This document shows, one piece after another, positions 7,701 through 14,351 of a stretch of 14,448 nucleotides of DNA (position 1 is the stretch's first letter; every line of letters starts with the position of its first letter). The DNA comes from Thermoanaerobaculia bacterium. GTDB taxonomy: Bacteria; Acidobacteriota; Thermoanaerobaculia; Gp7-AA8. A model generated the notes under the pieces. It saw nothing but the letters and a program-made list of their open reading frames with translations, searched no databases and was not told where the DNA came from. Made by a program: the position numbers and the translations under genes. The stretch lies in assembly GCA_017883215.1 (NCBI GenBank), contig JADGOA010000052.1, positions 1 through 14,448 of the forward strand, given 5' to 3'.

Positions 7701-9975
7701 CTCGACCGGCGGCGGCGCTCTCAGCCACGCCGGTCTGCTGGCGTTGCAGTATGAGAAGCCGGCTCTGATCGTGGCCGGAACATGGCAGCACGCCGGCGCC
7801 AACCTCTCCGCCTTCGCGTATCGCACCGTTCACTACGACGAGCGGCGCCGCGAGATCGGCGGCTACCACGTCACCGAACGTCACCATCTCCGCGAGCGCG
7901 ACGAGCGCCTGCACGAGGGCGATCTGGTGGTGCTCGATTCGGACGAGGAGCTGCTGCGGATACTCGGACAGGAGCCGAACGCCCTGGCGCTCCACGAGTC
8001 GCTGCGCCAGCTCGCCGTCGCCAGCCGGCAGCTTGTCGCGGCCACGTCCGACTCCGAGATTCTCATCGAGCGCGGCCGGCGCCTGCGCGCACGCCACCAG
8101 CTCGAGAAGGTGTTAGGCCGGATAGCAGATCCGATCCTGGCGCGGCATGCCGTCACAGAGCTCATGCTGCGAGACTTCGCCGCCGATCTGAGCGTCCCGC
8201 TCGCCGAAAAGCGCCAGCTTCTCGCGGTACTGCTCGGTAACCCGATGGCCGGCAGCATCGCTCGCGAAGCGATCCACCTCGTCGTCGGCACTCTGACACG
8301 ACGCCTTGCGGCCAACGCCGATCAGGCCTTTCGGCTGATCCCCGACTCCGGCGACGCCTGGGAGATTCTGTCGCTGCGCCTCGACGTCCTGCGTCTCGCC
8401 GAAGTCGTCGCGGCGACGCGAGCGCTCCTCTCCGCATCCGGAATCGCCATCGCCTCGAACGGGGCTTCGGCCGAGGCGGGGCTCGACGCGCTCGTGGCAC
8501 AGCGGATCCGGACACTGCGCGCGCAGATGCTCGACAGCGCCGCGGCGACCGCAGAGGTCGCGCGGCTGCGGCATCTGCTCGACGAGCTCGATCGACTCGA
8601 CCTCGTGCTCGGCACAGACGCGACCGGACGCGCCGAAGTCGCCCTCCTGCAGAACAGAGTGACGGTTCACGACCGCGCGGTACAACGGCGGATCGCCGGC
8701 CGCCGCATTGTGGATGCGAGCGCCGGCGGCATCGAGCTTCGCTCCGTCGCCGGCAACAAAGCTGCGAACCTCGCCCAGGTGGCGCGGCTCGGCGAGGGGG
8801 CGCTCGTGCCGCCGTGGTTCGTCATCACCGACTGCGCGTTCCGCGAGGCCTTCCAGGCGCCGGTCGTCGACACCGCGGCGCCATCGTCGAAGACGTCCAC
8901 GGTACGCGCCGCGGTGGAGAGCGCGCTGGCGCGATCCGACGCCACGACTGCGCAGAAGGCCTCACTGATCCGCCAGGCGTGGGACGCGGCGCAGTTGCCC
9001 GACGATCTCGTCCGTGAGTTGACGCAGGCGTACCGACGACTCGCCCGCGGTCCGGTGAGCACGGAGGACCGGCTCTCAGCCGGTTCGGTTCTCGAGAGAT
9101 CACCGGCTGAGAGCCGCTCCTCCGTATCCGGCGTGGCCCGCGTCGAAGAAAGCTCCACGGAAGCGGCGGAGCTGCCGTTTGTCGCCGTCCGCTCTTCCGC
9201 AAGCGAAGAAGACGTCGAGACGGCCACTCGAGCCGGCGAGTTCGACACCTTCCTCTTCGTCCGCGGCGAGGCGGCCCTGATTGCATACGTCAAGCGCGCC
9301 TGGAGCGGCCTCTGGTCCGAGCGAGCGATTCACAACCGGACCGTGCTCGGCGCCTCCGGCGAGGTGGGAGGCGGCATCATCGTCCAGAAGATGGTCTCCT
9401 CCCGCGCCTCGGGCGTGCTGCACACCGTGAACGTCGCCGAACGCCGCCTGCGCGAGATGGTCATCAACGCCGGACTCGGGTTGGGTGAAGGAATCGTCTC
9501 CGGCGCGGTGGCCGCCGACAGAATCATCGTCTCGAAGGAGGGCGATCTCCAGCGCGGCGAGCTCCACTTCCGATATCTCACCGCCGACAAGCGCGAGCGC
9601 GTCGTTTTCAATTCACGCCTCGGCTCCGGCACCGCCCGCGTCGAGACGCTCTACCATCAGCGACTCCGGCCCGCGCTCGAGTACGTGGAGATATGCGAGC
9701 TGGTGCGCGCCGCCGCCCGGCTCGAGGCGGCCTATGGCTATCCGCTCGACATCGAGTTCGCAGTCGAAGGAACAACGCTATTTCTCCTGCAGGTCAGGCC
9801 GATCCCGACGCCGTTCGCCGTCTGGCGAGACACGGCTGAGCGCTGGCCGCTCCCGGGTGAGGGGTGCTCGGTCGTCGGTGCTCGGCGCTCGGAAGAGACA
9901 GGTCCGACCACCGAGCACCGACCACCGAGCACCGAGCACCGAGCACCAACCACCACCGAAAGGGCATTGAAATGA
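4789..9975 (+). CDS. Large phosphohistidine dikinase-like protein (swivel His domain + C-terminal ATP-grasp, no PEP barrel)
   Basis: This 1728-residue cytoplasmic protein probably phosphorylates its own histidine from ATP and passes the phosphate to an unknown acceptor. The first ~900 residues are unrecognised. Residues about 1-250 are helical and HEAT-like, and about 500-680 is a mixed region including FCYGNEVHYFIAYRN from 520. The PEP-utiliser swivel domain spans about 916-1010 with GGALSHAG; His980 is the expected phospho-site. A helical linker follows. The PPDK_N-type ATP-grasp domain spans about 1320-1675: GNKAANL (Lys1324), VAVRSSASEED (1465-1475), SGVLHTVN, GLGLGEGIVSG, LLQVRPI (1666-1672). 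The C-terminal PEP/pyruvate barrel of PEP synthase and PPDK is absent. The domain order (His before ATP-grasp) resembles glucan water dikinases. A palindrome interrupts the linker before VAVRSS, and the last ~50 residues are repeat-derived. The TTG start is backed by GGAGG. The stop overlaps the malic-enzyme-like gene. Confidence 0.85.
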   Translation: MSSVSAAPASESSSCRRLLDVLEAESAAVCGNRERIEAACTALREFPEQLADPALAARLPNLARGASSRVAAVNAPIVALICEIAGTLPDPWPLLDGLLDSHDAHVIAMALGTLGGLAAGNPSLVDDRVLDGLAARVDGDSGPFNEPATLETIARLLHAPDDTARVEALYTGGAELHVRRLAARLLDLAPSPPSTDLAVRVLGREMAMWLAPYLAWTRATHLDLLALASGAPAATLASLRRAQEICGAKLLRELIGEIGWPHLNFGMTIHRFAGVSVAGSFPLLLDAAEEGLLEDVPEKRRLFERFGVVAHGGQARKTASPQDAAIARFRAYNLAHAELLASLLDVAPLTVEKVRTTIDRMDSIVENFQLLFSSYSDECPTLAAVYRDLKERIEQALARESPDSGNPLTAELTRLVDMFDDPPSLPAVQTLHGLKRYLHQRGLKLGMQLAESGRGANRTVTLALATPEQVLQTTRAVEYVDFESEDAGDDALPYAVQLVVDEFGRQLVHTQQRLPKVKVFCYGNEVHYFIAYRNHPAFVRIDYSPPGRGGMIDLAYFGVSKYELDSHPDPSLPAIEHFFRRLDFDVAIENTHVHARYDKERAFDLADLCEKATSLFRLAPYLMDVDWVIGDLALSAGARGEVAVAWSDFLATWGALPYLQFLTSDRCGILVGVESQPGGEHELRWSGDEPYRDRFSAGTLEGFWDHVRAAIERRTLRHVLPFEGNGPVTQLLFEERLLRPLREACARGEVVFPDLRPQDPERYQHRHPAECLVGVLQSDAETIGRSARLADVVAMLARGLRLRTTGAINGYDIQYASLPLAGRTLGLYALRDASGIFRLALYAPGDSLHVRRQDTAGQWQENWSVDAEALVGMLRRANYPTPWREPPAGDPASISARIIELFRSENPHASLPPLPGERVLSGVAASPGRAVGPARLGLTNRHPADVDGAVVICPAMTPADGAFLVRSAGVVSTGGGALSHAGLLALQYEKPALIVAGTWQHAGANLSAFAYRTVHYDERRREIGGYHVTERHHLRERDERLHEGDLVVLDSDEELLRILGQEPNALALHESLRQLAVASRQLVAATSDSEILIERGRRLRARHQLEKVLGRIADPILARHAVTELMLRDFAADLSVPLAEKRQLLAVLLGNPMAGSIAREAIHLVVGTLTRRLAANADQAFRLIPDSGDAWEILSLRLDVLRLAEVVAATRALLSASGIAIASNGASAEAGLDALVAQRIRTLRAQMLDSAAATAEVARLRHLLDELDRLDLVLGTDATGRAEVALLQNRVTVHDRAVQRRIAGRRIVDASAGGIELRSVAGNKAANLAQVARLGEGALVPPWFVITDCAFREAFQAPVVDTAAPSSKTSTVRAAVESALARSDATTAQKASLIRQAWDAAQLPDDLVRELTQAYRRLARGPVSTEDRLSAGSVLERSPAESRSSVSGVARVEESSTEAAELPFVAVRSSASEEDVETATRAGEFDTFLFVRGEAALIAYVKRAWSGLWSERAIHNRTVLGASGEVGGGIIVQKMVSSRASGVLHTVNVAERRLREMVINAGLGLGEGIVSGAVAADRIIVSKEGDLQRGELHFRYLTADKRERVVFNSRLGSGTARVETLYHQRLRPALEYVEICELVRAAARLEAAYGYPLDIEFAVEGTTLFLLQVRPIPTPFAVWRDTAERWPLPGEGCSVVGARRSEETGPTTEHRPPSTEHRAPTTTERALK
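9063..9123. repeat. Palindromic element within the dikinase ATP-grasp domain
   Basis: The left arm GGAGGACCGGCTCTCAGCCGG (starting at 9063) is complementary, with few mismatches, to the right arm CACCGGCTGAGAGCCG...CTCC (9101-9123) around a loop of about 15 bases. It encodes a polar, low-complexity stretch (TEDRLSAGS...SPAESRSS) just before the conserved VAVRSSASEED motif, and the reading frame continues through it. PPDK_N proteins normally have a short linker here, so an in-frame insertion is likely. Confidence 0.75.
9863..9947. repeat. GGTGCTCGG / CCGAGCACC inverted repeat at the dikinase-malic gene junction
   Basis: The left block has GGTGCTCGG units (9863-9892). The right block (9904-9947) is a run of CCGACCACCGAGCACC-type units on the opposite orientation, so the two can pair. 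It encodes the dikinase C-terminal tail (TEHRAPTTTERALK-like), which lies beyond the last conserved domain motif. Such blocks recur as dispersed repeats in some environmental genomes, and the tail is unlikely to be functional protein. Confidence 0.75.
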
Positions 9976-12263
9976 TCGGAAGAGAAGAATCGCTCGACTA
10001 TCACGAAGGCGAACGGCCGGGAAAGATCGAGGTGCGATCGATCAAACCGTGCCTGACCGCTCGGGAGATGCGCCTGGCCTACCTGCCCGGCGCATCGTGG
10101 GCTTGTGAAGCGATCGCGGCCGACCCCGACGCCGCCTTCCGCTACACCTCCCGCGGCAACCTTCTCGGCGTGATCACGAACGGATCCGCCGTGCCGGGCC
10201 TCGGCAACGTCGGCCCCCTGGCGGCGAAGCCGATGCAGGAAGGGCTGGCGCTGCTGTTCAAGCGGCTCGCCGACATCGACGTGTTCGATCTCGAGATTGA
10301 CGCCCAGGATCCCGACCTCTTCGTGGAGACGGTGAGGCAACTCGAGCCGGGCTTCGGCGGAATCGTCCTCAAGGACATCCGCGCACCCGAGGGGCTGCGC
10401 ATCTACGAGCGGCTCTGCACGTCGCTGCATATCCCCGTTTTCCATGAAAACCTGCAGAGCTCTGCCGTCGTCGCGGCGGCGGCGCTGTCCAACGCGCTCG
10501 ACCTCGTCGATAAACGCGTAGCCGAGGTACGCGTCGTCGTCTGCGGCGCCGCGACGGTCGGCATCGGCTGCCTGCGGCTGCTTCGCCGGCTCGGCGTGCG
10601 GCAGGAGAATCTGCTGGTCTACGACATCAACGGACCGTTGATCTCCGATCGCGACGATCTGACGGATGACCAGCGCGCGTTTGCGCGCAACAGCGCGCCG
10701 GCGACGCTCGCCGAGGGCATCAAAGGCGCGGACGTTTTCCTCGGCGCGTCGGTCGGCGGTGTGCTCACGCAGGAGATGGTCCGCTCCATGGCCCGTTTCC
10801 CGATCGTTTTCGCCCTGGCCACCCCGATGCCCGAGATCGAGTACGAGGCGGCGCGCGCGAGCCGCCGCGACGTCATCGTGGCCACGAGCCTCGCGCTCTA
10901 CCCCAACGCCATCCTCGATCAACTGAGCTTTCCCTACGTCATGCGCGGCGCGCTCGACGCGCACGCCACCCGGATCACGGAAGAGATGCTCATGGCCGCC
11001 GCTGGCGCGCTGGCGGAACTGGGACGGGAGGAGGTGGTCGACGAGGTCAGCCGGGCCTACGGTTACGAACACTTCAGCTTCGGGCCGGAGTACCTCCTGC
11101 CGAAGCCGATCGATCCCCGCATCCTGCTGCGGGAGTCGAGCGCCGTCGCGCGCACGGCGGTCGAGCAGGGGGTGGCCCGGCAGCCGCTCGACGTCGAGGC
11201 ATATCAGGAGAGCCTCATCGTCCGCATCGGCACGGGACGGGAGATGATGCGCCGCCTGATCGTGAAGGCGCGCCGGGAACATCCGCGCGTGGTGCTTCCG
11301 GACGGGGCGCACGCAACGATCCTGCGCGCGGCGAGCATACTGGCCGACGAGGGAATCGCCCGGCCCATCCTCCTCGGCAACGAAGCCACCATAAGGAGCT
11401 CATTCGAAGAGCTGGGCCTCGAGGCCGCCGGGATCGGCATCGTCGATCCGGACCGCAGCACGCGCCGCGACGCTTACGCGGAGCAGTACTTCCAGATGCG
11501 CCGCCGTCACGGCGCGATGAAAACCACGGCGGTCTCCCGCATGCGCCAGGCCGATTACTTCGGCGCGATGATGCTCCGCAGCGGCGACGCCGAGATGATG
11601 ATCTCCGGCTACGCCGCGCATTACGCCGACTCGCTGCGCATGATTCTGCGGGTGATCGGGACGGCGCCAGGCGTGCGCCGGATCTCCACTCACTACATGG
11701 TGCTGCGGCGGCGCGACGTCTACTTTCTCGCCGACTGCGGGGTGAACATCGACCCCACGGCCGAGGATCTCGCCGAGATTGCACTCCTCACCGCCGGCAG
11801 CGCGCGAACGTTAGGCGTGGAGCCGCGCGTGGCGATGCTGTCCTTCTCGAATTTCGGCAGCGTCGATCACCCCTTCACGCGCAAGGTTCGCCGTGCCACC
11901 GAGATCGTCAAGCAAAGGGCTCCGGAGCTGGTCGTCGACGGAGAAATGCAGCTGGAGACCGCTCTGGCCAGTGAGATCCGGGAGCAATACTTCCCGTTCT
12001 GCGACCTGAAGACGGACGCCAACGTCCTGATCTTCCCCGACCTGCAGTCGGGCAATCTGGCGATGCACCTGCTGCATCGGATGGGAGACGCCGTCGTCGT
12101 GGGGCCGGTGCTGATGGGGACGCGGCTCCCGGCGCATCTCGTCCAGTACAACAGCACCGTGGAGGACCTTGTGAACCTGGCCGCGACGGGCATCGTGCTG
12201 GCCGCGCCGCCTCAGGGGAGCCCGACCGAGTCCGCGCCGCGGCTGTCGGTGGCGTCGGTGTGA
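9972..12263 (+). CDS. MaeB-like malic enzyme/phosphotransacetylase fusion with degenerate malic active site
   Basis: The 763-residue protein aligns nearly without gaps to E. coli MaeB as I recall it: malic-enzyme domain about 1-425, phosphotransacetylase-like domain about 428-750. The catalytic Tyr is kept (Tyr37, LAYLPG). The catalytic Lys of the MEGKG motif is Leu92 (QEGLALLF). The metal-binding Glu-Asp pair is Lys134-Asp135 (VLKDI). The FHDDQHGTA motif is FHENLQSSA (157-165), losing the third metal ligand. The nucleotide loop GAGAAA is GAATVG (192-197), ANPEPEI is ATPMPEI, and YPNQVNN is YPNAILD. Malate oxidation is therefore doubtful. The C-terminal domain keeps family motifs such as SFSNFGS; in MaeB it is regulatory and senses acetyl-CoA. 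The ATG at 9972 is chosen because everything upstream in frame is repeat; a weak AAAGGG precedes it. It overlaps the dikinase stop as ATGA. Alternatives are a redox enzyme with altered substrate or a regulatory pseudoenzyme. Confidence 0.88.
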   Translation: MIGREESLDYHEGERPGKIEVRSIKPCLTAREMRLAYLPGASWACEAIAADPDAAFRYTSRGNLLGVITNGSAVPGLGNVGPLAAKPMQEGLALLFKRLADIDVFDLEIDAQDPDLFVETVRQLEPGFGGIVLKDIRAPEGLRIYERLCTSLHIPVFHENLQSSAVVAAAALSNALDLVDKRVAEVRVVVCGAATVGIGCLRLLRRLGVRQENLLVYDINGPLISDRDDLTDDQRAFARNSAPATLAEGIKGADVFLGASVGGVLTQEMVRSMARFPIVFALATPMPEIEYEAARASRRDVIVATSLALYPNAILDQLSFPYVMRGALDAHATRITEEMLMAAAGALAELGREEVVDEVSRAYGYEHFSFGPEYLLPKPIDPRILLRESSAVARTAVEQGVARQPLDVEAYQESLIVRIGTGREMMRRLIVKARREHPRVVLPDGAHATILRAASILADEGIARPILLGNEATIRSSFEELGLEAAGIGIVDPDRSTRRDAYAEQYFQMRRRHGAMKTTAVSRMRQADYFGAMMLRSGDAEMMISGYAAHYADSLRMILRVIGTAPGVRRISTHYMVLRRRDVYFLADCGVNIDPTAEDLAEIALLTAGSARTLGVEPRVAMLSFSNFGSVDHPFTRKVRRATEIVKQRAPELVVDGEMQLETALASEIREQYFPFCDLKTDANVLIFPDLQSGNLAMHLLHRMGDAVVVGPVLMGTRLPAHLVQYNSTVEDLVNLAATGIVLAAPPQGSPTESAPRLSVASV

Positions 12264-12270
12264 GGCGGAC

Positions 12271-12287
12271 GCGGGCGTCTCGCCCGC
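12271..12287. terminator. GC hairpin just after the malic-enzyme-like gene, possible terminator
   Basis: GCGGGCG (12271-12277), loop TCT, CGCCCGC (12281-12287) forms a perfect stem eight bases after the stop codon. There is no T-run, so it is not a classical intrinsic terminator. It could stabilise the 3' end or simply be another small palindrome. Confidence 0.35.
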
Positions 12288-12305
12288 CGCGTTCATGCGG
12301 GTTTC

Positions 12306-12390
12306 CGAGCCCGCGCCCGCGCCCGAGCCCGAATCCGGGTGAGAACTGCCGGGCTCGGGCTCGGGCTCGGGTGCGGGCTCGGGCTTGGGT
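12306..12390. repeat. GAGCCC/GGGCTC low-complexity inverted repeat
   Basis: The left block (12306-12332) is made of GAGCCC and GCGCCC hexamers. The right block (about 12349-12390) is made of GGGCTC hexamers. They are largely complementary around a loop of about 17 bases and could form a long GC-rich hairpin. Confidence 0.75.
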
Positions 12391-12576
12391 CACGTGAGTT
12401 TCTTCGCTCAGGTGCAGCGCCCGCGCTGTGATGACACCGAAAACTCCTGCGAATGCCCACTCCACACGGAGTAGAAAACTTGCGCCCACCCACGATCCGA
12501 GGGAATCTCGGTCGCCCCGTCGCGCCGCAGGCTCCACGCCGGGTGAGGGCTCTTCCTCTCGCGTGAATCGCAAATA

Positions 12577-12621
12577 CCGCCGGACGGGGACGTCCGGCGG
12601 TTGCGGACGAGGACGTCCGCA
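12577..12621. repeat. GGACG-N4-CGTCC hairpin repeats, copy 2
   Basis: Two perfect adjacent hairpins: CCGCCGGACG-GGGA-CGTCCGGCGG (12577-12600) and TGCGGACG-AGGA-CGTCCGCA (12602-12621). The second has the same stem as the one at 4563-4582 in inverse orientation. They lie 46 bases upstream of the helicase start. Confidence 0.85.
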
Positions 12622-12667
12622 CTCCGCCGGGAAGCACGCACAGGCCGCTGCCGTTCTGGTCACACCG

Positions 12668-14290
12668 ATGACGTTCGACGATTTTCTCGATTGGGTGGAT
12701 CAGTCCCTCATACGACTTGCAAAGCAGCAGGTCGCCCATGAGCGGCGGCGCCACGTCAATCGCATGTATTTCATGCTGGCGAACGCCGGAGACGACCCGC
12801 GATACACGAAGGAGTGGAAGAAGCTTGCGAAGAAGATCGCCAGGCTCCTCGGCGAACCCGCTCCCGACGTGCCGCCTGTCGCGAAGCTCACGCGCGAGAG
12901 AGCGCGGCCCCTTGACGAACCCGCACCAGCGAGATCACGCCGCTCGCACCATCGCGCTTCCCATTCGATCAGACGCCGCGCGACTCATCCTCCGCGCGAG
13001 CCGATCCAGACCAACCCGCAGCTCGAGGTTGCCTTCGACGCAGTCGCGAGAAAGAAGCCGATCGTCTTCGTCACCGGCGGCGCCGGCACCGGCAAATCGA
13101 CCTTCATCCGCGAGCTGCGCGACCGCTTTCCGGACCGGAACAGCGTCGTCCTCGCGCCGACCGGCGTGGCCGCTCTCAACGCCGGAGGGCAGACCATCCA
13201 TTCGTTCTGCCATTTGCCACTGCGCGCCGTCACGCCGGAGGACATCCGCGAGATCGACGAGCGCGATGTCGTGGAAAATCTCGATCTACTCATCGTGGAC
13301 GAGGTGTCGATGGTGCGCGCCGACATCCTCGACGGCATGGAGCGCTTCCTCCAGATCAACCGGCGCTCGAAGGAGCCGTTCGGCGGCGTGCAGGTCGTGC
13401 TCGTCGGCGATCTCTTCCAACTCCCTCCCGTAGTCACCTCCACCGATCGCCCTCTGCTCCAGAGCCGTTACCAGACGCCGCACTTCTTCTCGGCGCAGTG
13501 CCTCAAAGGTCTTTCGTTCATCCCGGTGGAGTTGCAGGTCGTCTACCGCCAGCGCGACGCGGAGTTCGCAACGCTTCTGGCCAGCCTGCGCGACGGCGAC
13601 GATGTCGCGAGCGCGGTCGGCGAGATCAACCGGCAGTGTGTCGGCCGCGCGCTCTCGGGCGAGCATCTGATCCTCGTGCCCACGCGCAAAGCGGCAGCCG
13701 AAGAGAACGAGCGCCGCCTGGCCGCTCTCCCCGGGAAGGAGCGGACCTACGTGGCGAAGGTCGAGGGGACGTTCGCGACCGGCAGCGACGACAGGCTTCC
13801 GGCGCCGGAGAGGCTCGCGCTGAAACCGAAAACACAGGTGATGTTCACGCGCAACGATCCGGAGAAGCGATGGGTCAACGGCACCGTGGGAATCGTCGAT
13901 CGGATGCGGGACGGCTCGATCACCGTCCGGCTCACGGACGGAACCGTGCACGAGGTCGAGCCGGTGGAGTGGCAGAACGTCCGCTACTCCTGGGCCGAGA
14001 AGGAAAAGCGAATCGTCGACGAGGTCCTCGGCTCCTTCGTCCAGTATCCGCTGATGCCCGCCTGGTCGGTGACGATCCACAAAGCGCAGGGGCTGACGCT
14101 GGCGCGCGTGGCCGTCGACTTCGGCCGCGGCGCCTTCGCCGAAGGGCAGGTCTACGTCGCCCTCAGCCGCTGCGAAACCCTCGAAGGCCTCTCTCTGGCG
14201 CGCCCCGTCCGCCCGCATGAGGTCCGCTGCAGTACGGCGGCCCGCGAGTTCTACGCGAAGATGCGCAGGAGAGGTCGTGCGAACACGTGA
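12668..14290 (+). CDS. PIF1/RecD-like superfamily 1 DNA helicase
   Basis: This is probably an ATP-driven 5'-3' DNA helicase acting in replication, recombination or repair. From the ATG at 12668 it is 540 residues. Residues 1-65 form a small charged helical N-terminal region (MTFDDFLDWVDQSL...WKKLAKKIARLLGE) that I do not recognise. An Arg/Pro-rich linker (about 70-112) follows. The helicase core has Walker A GGAGTGKS (137-144, Lys143), Walker B LLIVDEVSM (Asp211, Glu212), motif III GDLFQLPP (247-254), QVVYRQRD, and the C-terminal UvrD_C_2-type motifs VTIHKAQGLTL (468-478) and GQVYVALSR (493-501), all typical of PIF1-like proteins. No clear Shine-Dalgarno precedes the ATG. An in-frame ATG at 12428 exists, but the added sequence is repeat-encoded. 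It appears to be monocistronic and unrelated in function to its neighbours. Confidence 0.9.
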   Translation: MTFDDFLDWVDQSLIRLAKQQVAHERRRHVNRMYFMLANAGDDPRYTKEWKKLAKKIARLLGEPAPDVPPVAKLTRERARPLDEPAPARSRRSHHRASHSIRRRATHPPREPIQTNPQLEVAFDAVARKKPIVFVTGGAGTGKSTFIRELRDRFPDRNSVVLAPTGVAALNAGGQTIHSFCHLPLRAVTPEDIREIDERDVVENLDLLIVDEVSMVRADILDGMERFLQINRRSKEPFGGVQVVLVGDLFQLPPVVTSTDRPLLQSRYQTPHFFSAQCLKGLSFIPVELQVVYRQRDAEFATLLASLRDGDDVASAVGEINRQCVGRALSGEHLILVPTRKAAAEENERRLAALPGKERTYVAKVEGTFATGSDDRLPAPERLALKPKTQVMFTRNDPEKRWVNGTVGIVDRMRDGSITVRLTDGTVHEVEPVEWQNVRYSWAEKEKRIVDEVLGSFVQYPLMPAWSVTIHKAQGLTLARVAVDFGRGAFAEGQVYVALSRCETLEGLSLARPVRPHEVRCSTAAREFYAKMRRRGRANT

Positions 14291-14351
14291 TCTTGCCTGG
14301 GCTGCGAGATTGCGAGCCGGTGAACGGCCAGGGGCCAATGGAGCGGAATTG

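Larger units (their letters stand above)
12264..12667. other. Repeat-rich intergenic region before the helicase gene
   Basis: This spacer of about 400 bases holds three separate palindromic blocks (12271-12287, about 12306-12390 and 12577-12621), listed individually. Between 12400 and 12570 I see no gene, RNA or clear promoter. The open frame that runs through 12428-12667 in phase with the helicase is Arg/Ser/Pro-rich and partly repeat-encoded, so it is treated as non-coding. Confidence 0.6.

Noticed and set aside
9863..9947. Possible CRISPR-like array
   Set aside because: The units are about 8-16 bases, adjoin without unique spacers and occur in inverted orientation, unlike a CRISPR array.
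9864..9971. N-terminal extension of the malic-enzyme-like protein
   Set aside because: The extra residues are translations of the GGTGCTCGG/CCGAGCACC repeat; homology begins near the ATG at 9972.
9738..11312. Minus-strand ORF across the dikinase-malic junction
   Set aside because: Shadow frame opposite the conserved malic-enzyme domain; His/Arg-rich composition and repeat-derived C-terminal part.
12428..12667. N-terminal extension of the helicase from the ATG at 12428
   Set aside because: Low-complexity Arg/Ser/Pro sequence, partly encoded by the GGACG hairpins; no conserved motif.
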